Of a stretch of 64,000 bases of DNA, positions 45,621 to 57,274 are shown piece by piece. Source of the DNA: Ipomoea triloba (taxonomy: Eukaryota > Streptophyta > Magnoliopsida > Solanales > Convolvulaceae); NCBI RefSeq assembly GCF_003576645.1, contig NC_044917.1, positions 8,961,596 to 9,025,595 of the forward strand. Direction: 5' to 3'. The notes under the pieces are model-generated. The model was not told the DNA's origin, ran no database searches, and saw only the letters and a program-made list of their open reading frames with translations. Within the stretch, counting starts at the first letter, position 1; every line of letters begins with the position of its first letter. A program made the position numbers and the translations under genes.

Positions 45621-45959
45621 TGATTAAAATAATGCAGTAATTCCAATAAAGAATCTGGCAGTCACTAGTTTATTTAATGCTTCTTTTTTAAAAAAAAATC
45701 TACTGCCCTTTTTTTTAAACCATTATTTCAATCAATATAGAAATTAAATTAATCTAAAATTAAATTACTATATTTTTTGAAAATAAATTAAATTACTATA
45801 TAAAACAAGTATTATTTAATTTACAAAGTCCAAAAACGAAAAAAGTCAAAAAAAAACACATTGAAGATGAATCAAACTCCTAGCTTCTTACTTTTAATAA
45901 AAATTATACATTAATATTAAACTAAATATTTGGCAAATTTTTCAAGATGGAACAAGCTG

Positions 45960-46301
45960 GGATATGGTGATGTGTTCTTTGATGATAATGGACGCATTAT
46001 TGCAACGAGTAAGTTCTATTTTAAGCAACACGTGGACCATAGTTTTTTTTTTTCGAGGGATTGAAAGACCTGGCGGGTGGAGAATAACAACCACCCGCCA
46101 GTTAGGCGGAAGCAAAGTATTAGAGAAACCAGAGAATAATAGAATATATGAGTATATTAGAATGAAAGAATACAATATGGTTATTCTCTATGCCTCTATA
46201 TATACTAAACTACCAACCAAATCTACCATAATAAGAATAGGAAACCCTAATAGGAATAGGAAACTAAGTCTAGCCCACTAGGAGTTTCCTAATATTCCAC
46301 A
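45960..46301 (-). mobile_element. Copia-like 3' LTR (left boundary not fixed)
   Basis: On the minus strand, CCAGCTTGAGGGGGAG (a classic Copia polypurine tract) is followed at 46301 by TGTGGAATATTAGGAAACTC, the usual LTR start. TATATATAGAGGCATAGAGA (TATA-like) lies within. Farther left is a perfect 11-bp hairpin (CTGGCGGGTGG at 46070-46080 with CCACCCGCCAG at 46091-46101), then an A-run on the minus strand (46043-46053). I found no second LTR in the window. Confidence 0.6.
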
Positions 46302-47030
46302 CTCCCCCTCAAGCTGGAACATTTGAAAGTTCCAAGCTTGGATCAAAACAAACACTCTACCTCACCCAAAATTACAAATGAAAATTAAAAGCAATTACCC
46401 TAATATTATATATTAGGTAATGATCCAATTTCTTGTGGAGTCAATATGGGATCATATCATTGTCCACTGCTTGAGAAGTCGACGTCTATGGTGGCTTACT
46501 CCAGACGGCTCACACTCCGGGCACTTCTCGGAACCAGGTAGCCCTCTTCTCCTTTGGATGGCTTCACTCCGGACCTTATCAAGCACCAAGTAGCCCTCTT
46601 CTAGGTAGCCCCCTCTGCTAGGCCAACACCGGATGCATGGATGGCTTCACTCTGGATAGCTTTCACTCCGAACTCTTCTCGGTTTCCTTTGAACCTTATT
46701 AAGCACCAGGTAGCCCTCTTCCAGGTAGCCCTTTTCTCTCACATTCCGGTCTCTCAACAAGAGCATCAAAGTTGACGTTACTTGCGTAGACCAAACAAGC
46801 TTGGGATATGATACTCCCCCTGAAACAAAAACTTGGATGCTACCAATTTCTACGAATACCACTCGTCACGAAAGATGCCAACGTCTTTCTAGTTGACCAC
46901 AAAACCTACTTCTATTTGGCCAAAGCTTTCCGCTTCTTTTCTTTGATGAAGGAATGCCCATCTCAAAAACAAAGGGGTAACTGTGAATTGTAGGACCAAA
47001 CAAAACTCCTAACACACTGGACACTGGAAG
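46302..47030 (-). mobile_element. Copia-like interior remnant with AGGTAGCCC repeats
   Basis: Directly upstream (minus sense) of the LTR. It contains several copies of AGGTAGCCCTCTTC and GGATGGCTTCACTC (46538-46735) and a second ACTCCCCCTGAAAC word near 46813. No gag-pol coding is recognised, so this is a non-autonomous or decayed element. Confidence 0.5.
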
Positions 47031-47039
47031 TTTTTTAAT

Positions 47040-47440
47040 GTTGAACCAAAAACTTTAAACCAACCTCCAAGCACACTAGAAGCAACTGTGAACCCAAAAC
47101 CTTATGAACCAAATTCCAAACACACTCCAAACAGATTCCAATCACACTGGAATGAACCAAACTCCAAACACACTGAACGGGCGACGACGGCCGGCGACAC
47201 GGCGACGGTGGTCGGAAACTGGCGGCCGACGATGGCGACGGGGAATTCCGACAACACAGGCAGGTGCGTCTCCTCGAAACGATTCCAATAGTGGTCGCGG
47301 CGTCCTGATCGGAGACCGGGTGACGGAGATATGGCCGGAAAACTAATGAACTTCCAACGGCCGTGGCGGCGCATGCGGCGGCTATCGGCGACCGGACTTG
47401 AGCCAAACAACTCGCGACGACGTTCCCGAGGGGCCTGTAG
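47040..47440. other. GC-rich gene-like segment next to the Copia remnant
   Basis: First come repeated words (CCAAACACACTCCAAACA, AACCAAACTCCAAACACACTG), then about 250 bases of GGCGACGACGG-rich sequence, open in several frames on both strands. No motif is recognised. It may be captured 5' coding DNA or simply GC-rich element sequence. Confidence 0.4.
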
Positions 47441-47577
47441 TGTTAAAGTGTCAATAAGTTGAGTTAAATTTCATTAAATAAATTAAACACATAAAATGGT
47501 ATAAAAAGTAATAAATAAGTTGAATTAATTATGAAATAGAACAAAATGTTAATATTAATACAATATTTTTTTTTTGT

Positions 47578-47738
47578 CTTTCTCGTGACCATAGCATGCA
47601 AAGGACTACAAGAAAGTAAACCAATTTAAGTTACTCATAGTTCATCGGTTCAAACCAAGGGGACAAGGATTCGAACTCGTAACCTTGTAGTACAAACGTG
47701 GATCTCTTGTTATCTTAATTGGTTAGGGTTACTGCCTA
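47578..47738 (-). mobile_element. SINE family 1 (diverged)
   Basis: Blocks TAGCATGCAAAGGACTACAAG, GGTTCAAACCAAGG, ATTCGAACTCGTAACCTTGT and TTGGTTAGGGTTACTGCC follow the family order; the head is at the right, minus orientation. Confidence 0.7.
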
Positions 47739-48076
47739 ATAAGGTATGTTTTATATTTACAAGAAGTACATCTACTACTATTATTATTTTTCTTTTTTGA
47801 AAAACATAATATGATTCATTAATTCCTCATATCATCCATCAACACATCAAAAAGAAAAGAAAAATAAATGAAAAATATTTCCATACGATCAGACAAATGA
47901 ACAACTTCCCGAAGGTCGGCAGCATGATTCACATATCATTTAACAAACAAAAAGCAAACATTAGAGCTAGCATCAATTTTTTTCTTTTTAATATCATCTA
48001 TAATTATTATTATTACAATTATTGGTATAAGCATTGTTGTACCTTGGCCTTTATGATTACCTCTAACATCTCTAAT

Positions 48077-48362
48077 GGGTGTTGTTGGGAGGTTGGAGGA
48101 AATCATTTTCCGAGTTTCTAATGTTTGGAAGATGGTGGAAAATTGAAGTCAACGAAAAATGATTTTCAGTTTAAGGGAAAATAACATGATTTTCCTAGAA
48201 AATGACTTTCCTTTTTTTGGGGAAGTCATTTTCCGGATCTAACTGGTTATTCTTCATGGCTTCTTCCGATAATGCTTTATCGGCTTTCTTCCGCCAGCTT
48301 TCGCTTTCTACCTTGACTAGTTTTCGACGAAACCAAACTAGTTTCTGCTAGAAACCAGTACT

Positions 48363-48424
<62 letters not shown>

Positions 48425-48625
48425 TGTTATTTGAAAAAAAATAGTTGGGCAAAACATAGATGTTGTCAAATCTTTTTTAGTTAACAACAATTAAAATTTT
48501 AATTATACAATTCTGCTTATTTTTCCAGAAAATGAACCAAACACAAAGACAATTTTCTGAAATGCAACCAAACACAAGAAATGACAATATTTTTTTAGAA
48601 AATAACTCATTTTCCAAACACACCC
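48077..48625. mobile_element. MITE with GGGTGT / ACACCC ends
   Basis: The left end GGGTGTTGTTGGGAGG and the right end CATTTTCCAAACACACCC are flanked by TAAT on both sides. Inner blocks AATCATTTTCCGAG and GAAAATGACTT recur in inverted form. The centre holds a long (AT)n. Related in layout to 51339-51870. Confidence 0.75.
48366..48420. repeat. (AT)n microsatellite inside the MITE
   Basis: About 27 AT units. Confidence 0.95.
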
Positions 48626-48629
48626 TAAT

Positions 48630-51335
48630 TTTTTTAAAGGAAAAAAAATAAAAAGAAAAAGGCATTAGCATTGAGCCATTGCTTGCAGAATGACAGAATT
48701 GCCCCTAAATGGTGAGGGTGATTTTCAACAAACTCAATTATTAAAGGCAGTGGGCAGTGGGTGGACTTGACCAATGGATTTCAACCATCAATTTAATTTG
48801 TACTATCCTCTTTCCCTCATTTTTATTTCTCTCTCTGTTTTAAGAAACATTATTTCAATTATTTTCAATTTTATACCTCCAATTATTATGCTATTACGGA
48901 GTATTTTTTACTTTTAATTATTAACTTTTATCTCGAATGTTTTTACTAAACACGTTTCTACAAATAATTAACACTATCAACTATCTTTTTTGAAAAAAAC
49001 ACTATCAACTATCAAAACAATTAATACAAAGTCACTATCAGTTTTTACATAACAAAATTCGGTACAAGTTATTTGCTATTTTTGATTGCCAAATATAGTT
49101 TAGTCAATTGTTAAAATATTATTACAATCATTAGATTTTTTTAAATATATTTAAAAAAAAACACTATACTAATACATGTAGAGGCGTGTACAATTTAACA
49201 AAATATCAGTTAACTAAGCAAATCTATAAATTTTGGTTAACCATACCAAAATATTTTAGTTCAGTTAAGAGTTAATGATTTTTTTAAAAATTTAATCATT
49301 TGTTAATTGAGTTCAAAAATATCTATTAACTAAATTAACCGATTGATTAATTTGTGTGTGTGTAATCAAGATAAAATGAGAATCAATTTTTTCGTGCGAA
49401 ATACTTTTGTGCAACTTGTAATGTCTGATTGTATATATAACTGCTGATACTTAATTGTGCAGCTTATAATGAATGATTGTGTACCTGAAAAACTAGTAAA
49501 TCAAAATACATTGTAATTATTTTTCAAAAAAAATGTGGTGACATTTTTGTAATTACAATTATACAACTTGCAATAACTGTTTGTGCAACTAATGATATTC
49601 GATCGTGCAGTTTGCAAGTAGTGGTTCTCATTTAATTTTGTCCCTATATATAATTCATAAATCACATTATTATACTAATTTTTCACTTTTTATCATGTAT
49701 ATATTGATGCAATGATTATATATATTGTGGTATGAAACTATGAATTAAACAATTTCATTTATAAATTTTAATAGTTTTTAAATTATACTAAACTATTTTG
49801 ATTAATCAGCTAACCAACCAATATATTAACCAAATTAATTTTGATTCAATTAATTTAAAAATAGAAAGTTCAAATCGGTTAAGGTTAAGACATTTTATAA
49901 ATTTGGCTAACATCAGTTAAGATACACTCATAAATTCACGTCATTTTTATGTCCAAAATAAATTCATACATACTCACAATATTTGAAATAAATAACATTT
50001 TATTAAGTTACATATATAAACAGTATTTATACTTTTTTTGTTTTTTATTTTTCATCTTTAGTTTCTAAAAGTTTATCAAATTTTTTCATTGATTTTTTTA
50101 AAAAAATGCATTAAAAATTTACTATTTTAACTCAAAATATAAAATTATTTGAAGTTCAATTTAAGTCTGGCTCGTACATCACTATTTTATCAAGCAAAAG
50201 TTATCAAAGATTTTGTCAACAATAATTTGTCAAAAACTATCTGAATATTCATCTTGCTGATTAACTGGGTATTCCCTAATTTGATGATGCAAACCAAGAC
50301 TAAAAATTAAAGAACTAATTTAATCTTTTCTGATCTGTTTCAAAACGTAACTAATCTTTTGAACTACCAAATATACATATATAATATCTTAAAAGTGTAA
50401 ATAAATAATAAAAACGCATAATAAATTATCAATTAATTGAAAGTAACTAGTAAAAGTGTAAAACTTATATATATAATCTCTAATTTGGAGATTTTTTAAG
50501 TTAAAGTTGATTTTCAAAAAAAAAAAAAAAAGTTAAAGTTGAATACTTGATATTTTTAATTATTGAAATCTTGATCAAAGAAATAAGTTAATAAAGAATA
50601 TTAAACTTAATATTTTAATTTATTCCTTTTTATTTGCTAAATTTAGACTAAAAAAAATAGGATGAAGCCTAAAAAAAAAAAAAAAAGGAACAGGGTAGGG
50701 GTGGGGACGAAGACCTCCCAACCTCCTTCTTCCCACCTTCTCCCGTAGCGCTGACTATATATTATCTAAATAAACAAATACATCATTATTATATTCTTGA
50801 TAACGACGACTATCTATAGTATCCATCATATATTATCTAAATAAATACACCATCATCCCTGATAACAACGACTATATATAGTATTTTATCTAAATATATA
50901 CATGCATACGTGTCCAAAATATATCCCATTTTTCCGACTTAGCTTGCATCACAAATACATGCATGAATTCAATATCGATGACCTGAGGAAGCTTCACATC
51001 CAATTCCACCGTCTTCTTATCTTCGATCAATTTCTTCGATCTGCCAAATATGATACTATAGTTACGTTGGATATATGGACAGATGCCAATTACACCTTCA
51101 CACCATGCATGCACTCAACCTACTGCCACGTATACTGTTCTGGAAACTTTATATTGTAAGCATCAACTGTAGAAAAAAAAAAAAAGAAAAGATAATGAAC
51201 CTAGTCCAACGACGACTATGACATGCGCTATATATACGTACAGCCAGTTACGTGAACGTCTAGGGTTTGTTGGGTTCAGATTATATAATTTATTTAAGCA
51301 TTATTGTAATATCATGCATGTCTTTTATTTAAATT
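48630..51335. other. AT-rich intergenic DNA
   Basis: No gene is seen. Around 49430-49610 the words TTGTGCAACTTGTAAT and TGTGCAGCTTATAATG recur, and near 50800-50880 the block CGACGACTAT...TATCTAAATAAA repeats. The frames at 50890-51159 show no known domain. Confidence 0.45.
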
Positions 51336-51338
51336 AAG

Positions 51339-51870
51339 GCGGTGTTTGGAAAGTAGAAAAATGACTTCTGAATTTTTTTTTTTAGAAAATAAGTTATTTT
51401 TCAAAAAATATGTTCATTTTCAGTGGCTGGATCTATTTTGAAAAACTATCTTTGTGTGTTTAGTTTATTTTATGAAAAATGAGTATAATTGTATAATTAT
51501 ATATTTTTATTATTTTATTTTAAATATTAAAATCTATATAATAATATTTAAAATAACATTTTTAATTTTTTTTTAAAAAAAACTCCACCCCCGGTTTCGA
51601 GCGGAAATCAGATTTGATTTCCGTCGGACCAGAGCAGTGCTCTGGTTTCTCGCCGGAAATCAGAGCACTTTGGTTTTCGGTATGGTTTCCACAAAGAAAC
51701 GTTTGTCTTCTTCTTTGAAATGAAATGGCAGAAAATGACTTCCGCCCAAATTGGGTGGAAGTCATTTTACGTCATTTTGGGGTGACTTACTGCGTTTTTC
51801 ATGTGTAGTCAAACACAAAAAGCCTAACAAATAATTTTTGGAAATCATTTTCGAGCTCCCAAACACAGCC
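51339..51870. mobile_element. MITE with GGCGGTGTTTGG / CCAAACACAGCC ends
   Basis: TAA flanks (51336-51338, 51871-51873). The ends pair as GGCGGTGTTTGGAAAG against GGCTGTGTTTGGGAGC, and AAATGACTTC / GAAGTCATTTT blocks pair inside. 532 bp, no coding. Confidence 0.8.
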
Positions 51871-52301
51871 TAAATCATGTTATGTAGTACTTTTCAGTAG
51901 AGTAATATATAACATTACTTTCACATCACCTACATCTCTTACCTAGCTGGGCACATTCTAACTGATTATTATTTTCATGCATATATATTAGATTATCTTA
52001 GATCGATATCTTTTAAAAAAATTTTAAACTTTTGTCATTGGATAAATAATGTGTCTATATATAGATCGAGAGAAGGGATGATCATATGAGAACTTTGTTC
52101 TCTTGAGAAAAAAATTAAAAATTCATCACAACCGTTTATCTTGTCAGATCTAACAATTCTTGAGTAAGGAAAGAAAAAAAAATGTGGGGACATTTTGATA
52201 ATTTTTTTAACTTTAAATGTGTACTTTACAATATTATACGATGCATTTTGCAACATTATATCATGCATGTTGGCCAATTTGAAAATGTAATAATACACTT
52301 A

Positions 52302-53037
52302 CTGGGCGTTTGGTTGGAGGGAAGGAATTGTGTGGGAAACAAATTGTAATTTCATGGGAAAAGAACAATGTAGGAATAAAGTAGGAGTTTAAATTCCAGT
52401 GTTTGGTTTGTAGGAATAAAATTACTAGGAATTTCAATTCCAATGTTTGGTATACATGAGAATTAAAAGGGAATAAGTAGTATAAATTAAAGTCCAAAAT
52501 GCCAATTGTTGTTATTATATTGTTGTTATTAATCATCTTATATGACAAGTATCTCTTGGACCCATTTGCATATTCAAACACCACAAAAATATAACATATT
52601 AAATTTAAAATTTTGTTCTTCAAAATGTAGGCAAATAGTTATACACACATCAAATTTAAATACTTGAGAGTTTTGAGAAAAACATACTTGGTTAAGGTTG
52701 GCCTAGAATGATTATTACTCAGGAACACAGTTCTCTGTTGACAGTAGTAGAAGATTAATACATGTTATCATCTAGAAGGAACTCTCAATCATTAATCTTA
52801 GGTTAAAAAAAGAGAGGTTTTGTCTTAAGATTCTCTTTTTTTCTTCTTCTTCTTAAAATCCACGGAATTAAAATCCTGCGGAGGGAGGCATGAAATTCTA
52901 ATTTAATGAAAATAAGGGAATTGCAATTTCGTGGAGTTGCAATTCTCTCCAAGCAAACTAAGGAATTTAGTTGCCTTTGAAATTAGATGGGAATTACGTA
53001 TGAATGAAATTTAAATTCCCTCCAACCAAACGGCATG
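52302..53037. mobile_element. MITE with GTTTGGTTGGAGGGA ends
   Basis: CTGGGCGTTTGGTTGGAGGG at left pairs with CCCTCCAACCAAACGGCATG at right; TTA lies on both sides (52299-52301, 53038-53040). Inside, GGAATTTCAATTCC-type words abound. No transposase is visible in its 736 bp. Confidence 0.8.
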
Positions 53038-53044
53038 TTAAGGT

Positions 53045-53517
53045 TCTCCTTCAGAGGTTATTGTTTAATTTTTTGGTTTGGTTTAGGATTTCATTTTTTA
53101 ATGTAGTGCATTATGACTTTTTTTTTTCTATAGAAGACTTGGTCCAAAGAACTAATTGTAGCAAAGAAAGAGAATGAGAGAGATTGCTGTGCATCAAATG
53201 TAAAAAAAATAAATAAAATAAAATAAAATAAAATTAAGAATCAAATACAATAATAATTTTACTCAAAAAAATACAATAATAATTTTACTTTAAAAAATAC
53301 AATAATAATTTAATAATTGTAGACCAAAAATAAAAATAATTCTTTATAAAAATTTTATTAGTTTGAGGTGGTAGTCATTTCTAAATTCTACACACTCTAT
53401 TGTAATCATTTTCAATAATTACACAATCCAAATCAAATTAGTGCCCAAATTTCATAACGCTTACTAAAGTTGTCAACATAATTTAGGACAAAAAGATTAA
53501 ACTACAAACAGAGGTAT

Positions 53518-53554
<37 letters not shown>

Positions 53555-53730
53555 ACAAACAGAGGTCCGCTCCTCCACTTCATATCAACCGACGTCGCTT
53601 TTGCATGACTCGTCAGCTCTACAATTCCAACGGTGTATTTAATATATAAAAAATAAAAATAAAATCCTATTAAAATTTACATCGTAAATTTTTTTTGTAT
53701 GGACATTTAAAAAAAAACACTCTCTTCCAA
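53045..53730. other. Intergenic with poly(A)
   Basis: A poly(A) of about 30 at 53521-53551, and a tandem of ACAATAATAATTTTACT words near 53245-53310. The word CTACAAACAGAGGT occurs on both sides of the poly(A) (53502 and 53553), a short direct repeat that could be a target duplication. Confidence 0.5.
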
Positions 53731-53734
53731 TACC

Positions 53735-53830
53735 TTATAATCTAGTGTCACCCGATTGCACTCCCATATGGAAGGGAGTGTGTTCAAGCTTGGAGGTAAC
53801 TATGAATGAATGTGAACACAAATTAAAGAT
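53735..53830 (+). mobile_element. SINE family 2 fragment
   Basis: TTATAATCTAGTGTCACCC, then CCATATGGAAGGGAGTGTG and TTCAAGCTTGGAGG correspond to the family head. Confidence 0.65.
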
Positions 53831-53878
53831 TGAAAATTGTCAAACATCAACTTTACTTAGATGTTGCTTAGCTTGACA

Positions 53879-53985
53879 CCTTTTTTTTTTTTTTGGTTAC
53901 GAAAGGGGTTTTGAACTCTCGACTTCTCTTAAAGGATGAGAGTATATGGTAATTCATGTCAACCAAGTTGATTCAACACTCAAAA
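53879..53985 (-). mobile_element. SINE family 3 fragment
   Basis: Poly(T), then GGGTTTTGAACTCTCGACTT, CTCTTAAAGGATGAGAGT and ATGTCAACCAAGTTGATT, matching 29561-29742. Confidence 0.75.
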
Positions 53986-54648
53986 TTTAAGTTGTATTAT
54001 ATTCGACTATTCAATTTTTTTTATTTGTTTGGTTAGATTTTATATTGTTGTTTTTTGTATGTGCCAAAATAAATAATAACAATGAATGAAATGAAATTGT
54101 TGAGTAGAAATTAATTGGCTTGCATGTTAGCATAATGAATTGTCAAAATCAAGATAACCTATCTTCCACTTCTAGCCAATTATATTCGTAAAAATTAAAT
54201 TAAAAATAAAAGGAAACAAAACCTTATCCTTGAAAGATATCACAAGACAACCTTCATTGTTGTTATTCAAAAAAGAAAAGAAAAATTAAAAGTAAGCTTA
54301 TTTTATTTTGTTGACATGGCATTAATTATAAAAAGTCAAAAAAGAAAGATTTTTACTTTCATTAGTTACTTATAAATTGATCGATCTTATCATAAGTTAA
54401 TGAAAAGTTCACGTTATAATAAAATTAAAAAAATCTAATATAACACAAAAACATCAACCAGTGAATGTTAGAAAGCACGTAGTAATTTTAACAAGAAAAT
54501 GTCTCATATAAATAATGCATTTCAAGTAATGTAATATTTCTTATATTAAAATTTGTGCACACAATTTAATATCGACTCGTTAACTAATGCAACTGGTTAA
54601 TTCATAATAGTCGATGAATATAAAAATAATACTCCATAGTGAATATCA

Positions 54649-54706
<58 letters not shown>

Positions 54707-55340
54707 TAAATCACGTCAAATAAAACACTTCTTACAAAATACGGAGTATTAATTAAAAATAAATATATATATTTTTATAATAGTCCTATTTTATGTGATA
54801 TTAGTAATTCATTTTTTGTTATTGGTTGATGGTTTGCAACTTTATGAATGTCCAAAGGAAATTATTAACGTAGGTAGGGGAGAATGGAGCTAATTATAGT
54901 TTGTCCTTTGTATGATGATACCTTTTTGAAAGTTTTGGTGCACCTTTATTGATATGTCAAGATCATTCTTGATTCCCATAAGCTCATAAAGTAAACAAAA
55001 TGAAGAAACCATAATGCCAACTAATCATGTTTCAATATACAATAATGGTGTCATTGTCACATTATTACCAAAAAATGACAAACACAGAGAAAAGGAAGCT
55101 TAACCTGAAAATAATAATGTCACTTTCACATAATTTTGCATCAAATAATTTTATAATAATTAAAGATTTTATTTGATTAATTTGTAAGATAATTTATCAA
55201 TTCGTTAATATTGGTAGTCAATTAATGTACTAGGTAAAAGATTGATAATGATACTTTAAAAAAATAAGTTAATAATAAGTGCACATTTTTATGCAAATAG
55301 TAATTTCCTGCTTTTATGATCTAAAAGAAGGTAAATGAAT
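53986..55340. other. AT-rich intergenic DNA
   Basis: No gene is seen; (AT)n at 54653-54704. Confidence 0.5.
54653..54704. repeat. (AT)n microsatellite
   Basis: About 26 AT units. Confidence 0.95.
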
Positions 55341-55369
55341 GTATATATATATATATATATATATATATG

Positions 55370-55680
55370 AGTTCCCATGCGGTTGACCTTTTCAGGTGCG
55401 GTTGTGCGGTTGCTTTAGGTGTACAATTTTCCTTCTTAAAGTGTGTGGTTTGTATGCTTAAGGTGCGTCAATGTTGAAACTTAAGGTGCTTTGTTTTCCT
55501 TCTTAAGGAACGTGAATTATTGAAACTTAATGTACGCCAATTTAAACCTTAGGTGCGTGGTTTGTGTACTTAAGGTGTGTCGGCCTAAAGCTTTAGGTGC
55601 TCGTGGTTTGTGTTTTTAAGAGGCTTTGTTTGTGTGCTTAAGGTGCATGTTTTGTGTACTTAATGTGCACCTTTGTAATG
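55370..55680. repeat. Degenerate short repeats of CTTAAGGTGCG type
   Basis: More than ten copies of TTAAGGTGC / TTTAGGTGC words alternate with GTGGTTTGTGTNCTTAAG, spaced irregularly by 20-40 bases, directly after an (AT)n at 55344-55368. No coding sense. Confidence 0.75.
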
Positions 55681-55689
55681 CTTAAGAAC

Positions 55690-56640
55690 TAAATTTACAC
55701 CGCAAATTATGTAAACCAAATTTGTCAACTTATAAGGACTAAATTTACACCGCAAATATAATTGAGAAATTATATCTATACCATAGTCACAAGTTAAGTG
55801 ACTAAAAGCATCATTTTTCTAAAACTTTAATGTTAGTCCAATTCAAAGGAGCGTCCTGGTTTAATTTTCCTTTTGCTTATCTTAGGGAGACCACACCAGT
55901 CAAAAGAGTTGTATACTTTATTAATTATTATTATCAACCTTGTTAAAGAAAACGCGTTTGAATGTACTATCAGAGGTAAAAAGAAGAAAACTCACTTTAG
56001 TGATTGTCTTTAATGGAAATGGTAAGTGCATAATTGATCTATGTACTAATAGAAAAATGAAAGATAAAAAGTATTATTTTCTGCGTGCAAAAAAATAATT
56101 AACAATATATTTCACCTCCTCTAAAACATAAAAATATATTTACACTAGTGTAGACTTATTTTTTATTATTATTAATTTTTTTTGGGTGCGACAAACTTTT
56201 TTCTAATACCCTTTCAAANGGGGGGGGGGGGTCAATTTAGTGGGTATATTTGAAATGCGATTTTGCATTCACTTATATAATGCAATCAAAATGACTACCC
56301 ACTTCTTCAAAAAAAAAAAGACTACCCACTTGCCAATTTTATGTCAATTCGTCAATATTTAGAATGTACAAAATTCAAAATTGTATTAAAAAATGATGAC
56401 TTTAAAATTTTTAATTTTTATCACCGGACTTTAGATCAACTTCAATGGTTGAACTTTTTACAATTTTTTGGTGGAGTTCTTTTGTCAAGTTAAATTGTTG
56501 CAAACTTTAAAAAATGAGAGTGGCCGCTCACACCAATTGGGGCGATCACTCTAAAATTTCCAATACGCGTGTGAAATGCAAACACCCGTTGGGCAATGTA
56601 TATGCCTCCTACCTGGATGCATGGGCTATAATCATTTTTT
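55690..56640. other. Intergenic with an N
   Basis: No gene is seen. A G-run follows an N at 56219, so the sequence there is uncertain. Confidence 0.5.
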
Positions 56641-56656
56641 TAAACACAAAAACTAA

Positions 56657-57269
56657 GGGTGTGTTTGGTTGGTAGGTTTAGGCATAAGGAATGGGTATGA
56701 AAGTGATTGCTTGTGTTTGGTTGATAGGTTTTGTGAATGCTACTATGGGTTTGGAATACCCCATTAATGATAAAACCCATACCCTTATTATATAAGGGTT
56801 TCATCTCCCTTCCTCCTTTCTTCCTCAACTATTAATAATCATTCCCATTCCATCCAACTACCAAACATGCTAAATACTTTCACCAAAACCCATTACCATT
56901 ACCAATTATTTGATACCCATTCCGATTCCGATTCCCATGTGTGAACCAAACACACCCTTACACCCTAAGGGTGTGTTTGGTTCACACATGGGAATCGGAA
57001 TCGGAATGGGTATCAAATAATTGGTAATGGTAATGGGTTTTGGTGAAAGTATTTAGCATGTTTGGTAGTTGGATGGAATGGGAATGATTATTAATAGTTG
57101 AGGAAGAAAGGAGGAAGGGAGATGAAACCCTTATATAATAAGGGTATGGGTTTTATCATTAATGGGGTATTCCAAACCCATAGTAGCATTCACAAAACCT
57201 ATCAACCAAACACAAGCAATCACTTTCATACCCATTCCTTATGCCTAAACCTACCAACCAAACACACCC
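56657..57269. mobile_element. Two Tourist-like MITEs forming a perfect palindrome
   Basis: Copy one (56657-56957) and copy two (56969-57269) are 301 bp each, in opposite orientation. The strict palindrome centre is the 5 bases CACCC at 56961-56965. By eye the arms are identical throughout, and the two opposite-strand open frames give the same 59 residues. Each copy has GGGTGTGTTTGGTT and AACCAAACACACCC ends. TAA lies left of copy one and on both sides of copy two. Confidence 0.92.
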
Positions 57270-57274
57270 TAAGT

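Noticed and set aside
45960..46020. RNase H-like coding scrap (GYGDVFFDDNGRIIAT)
   Set aside because: Resembles a LINE RNase H start only loosely, is too short, and overlaps the proposed LTR region.
50890..51159. Overlapping 74- and 85-codon frames
   Set aside because: No domain recognised on either strand; unsupported.
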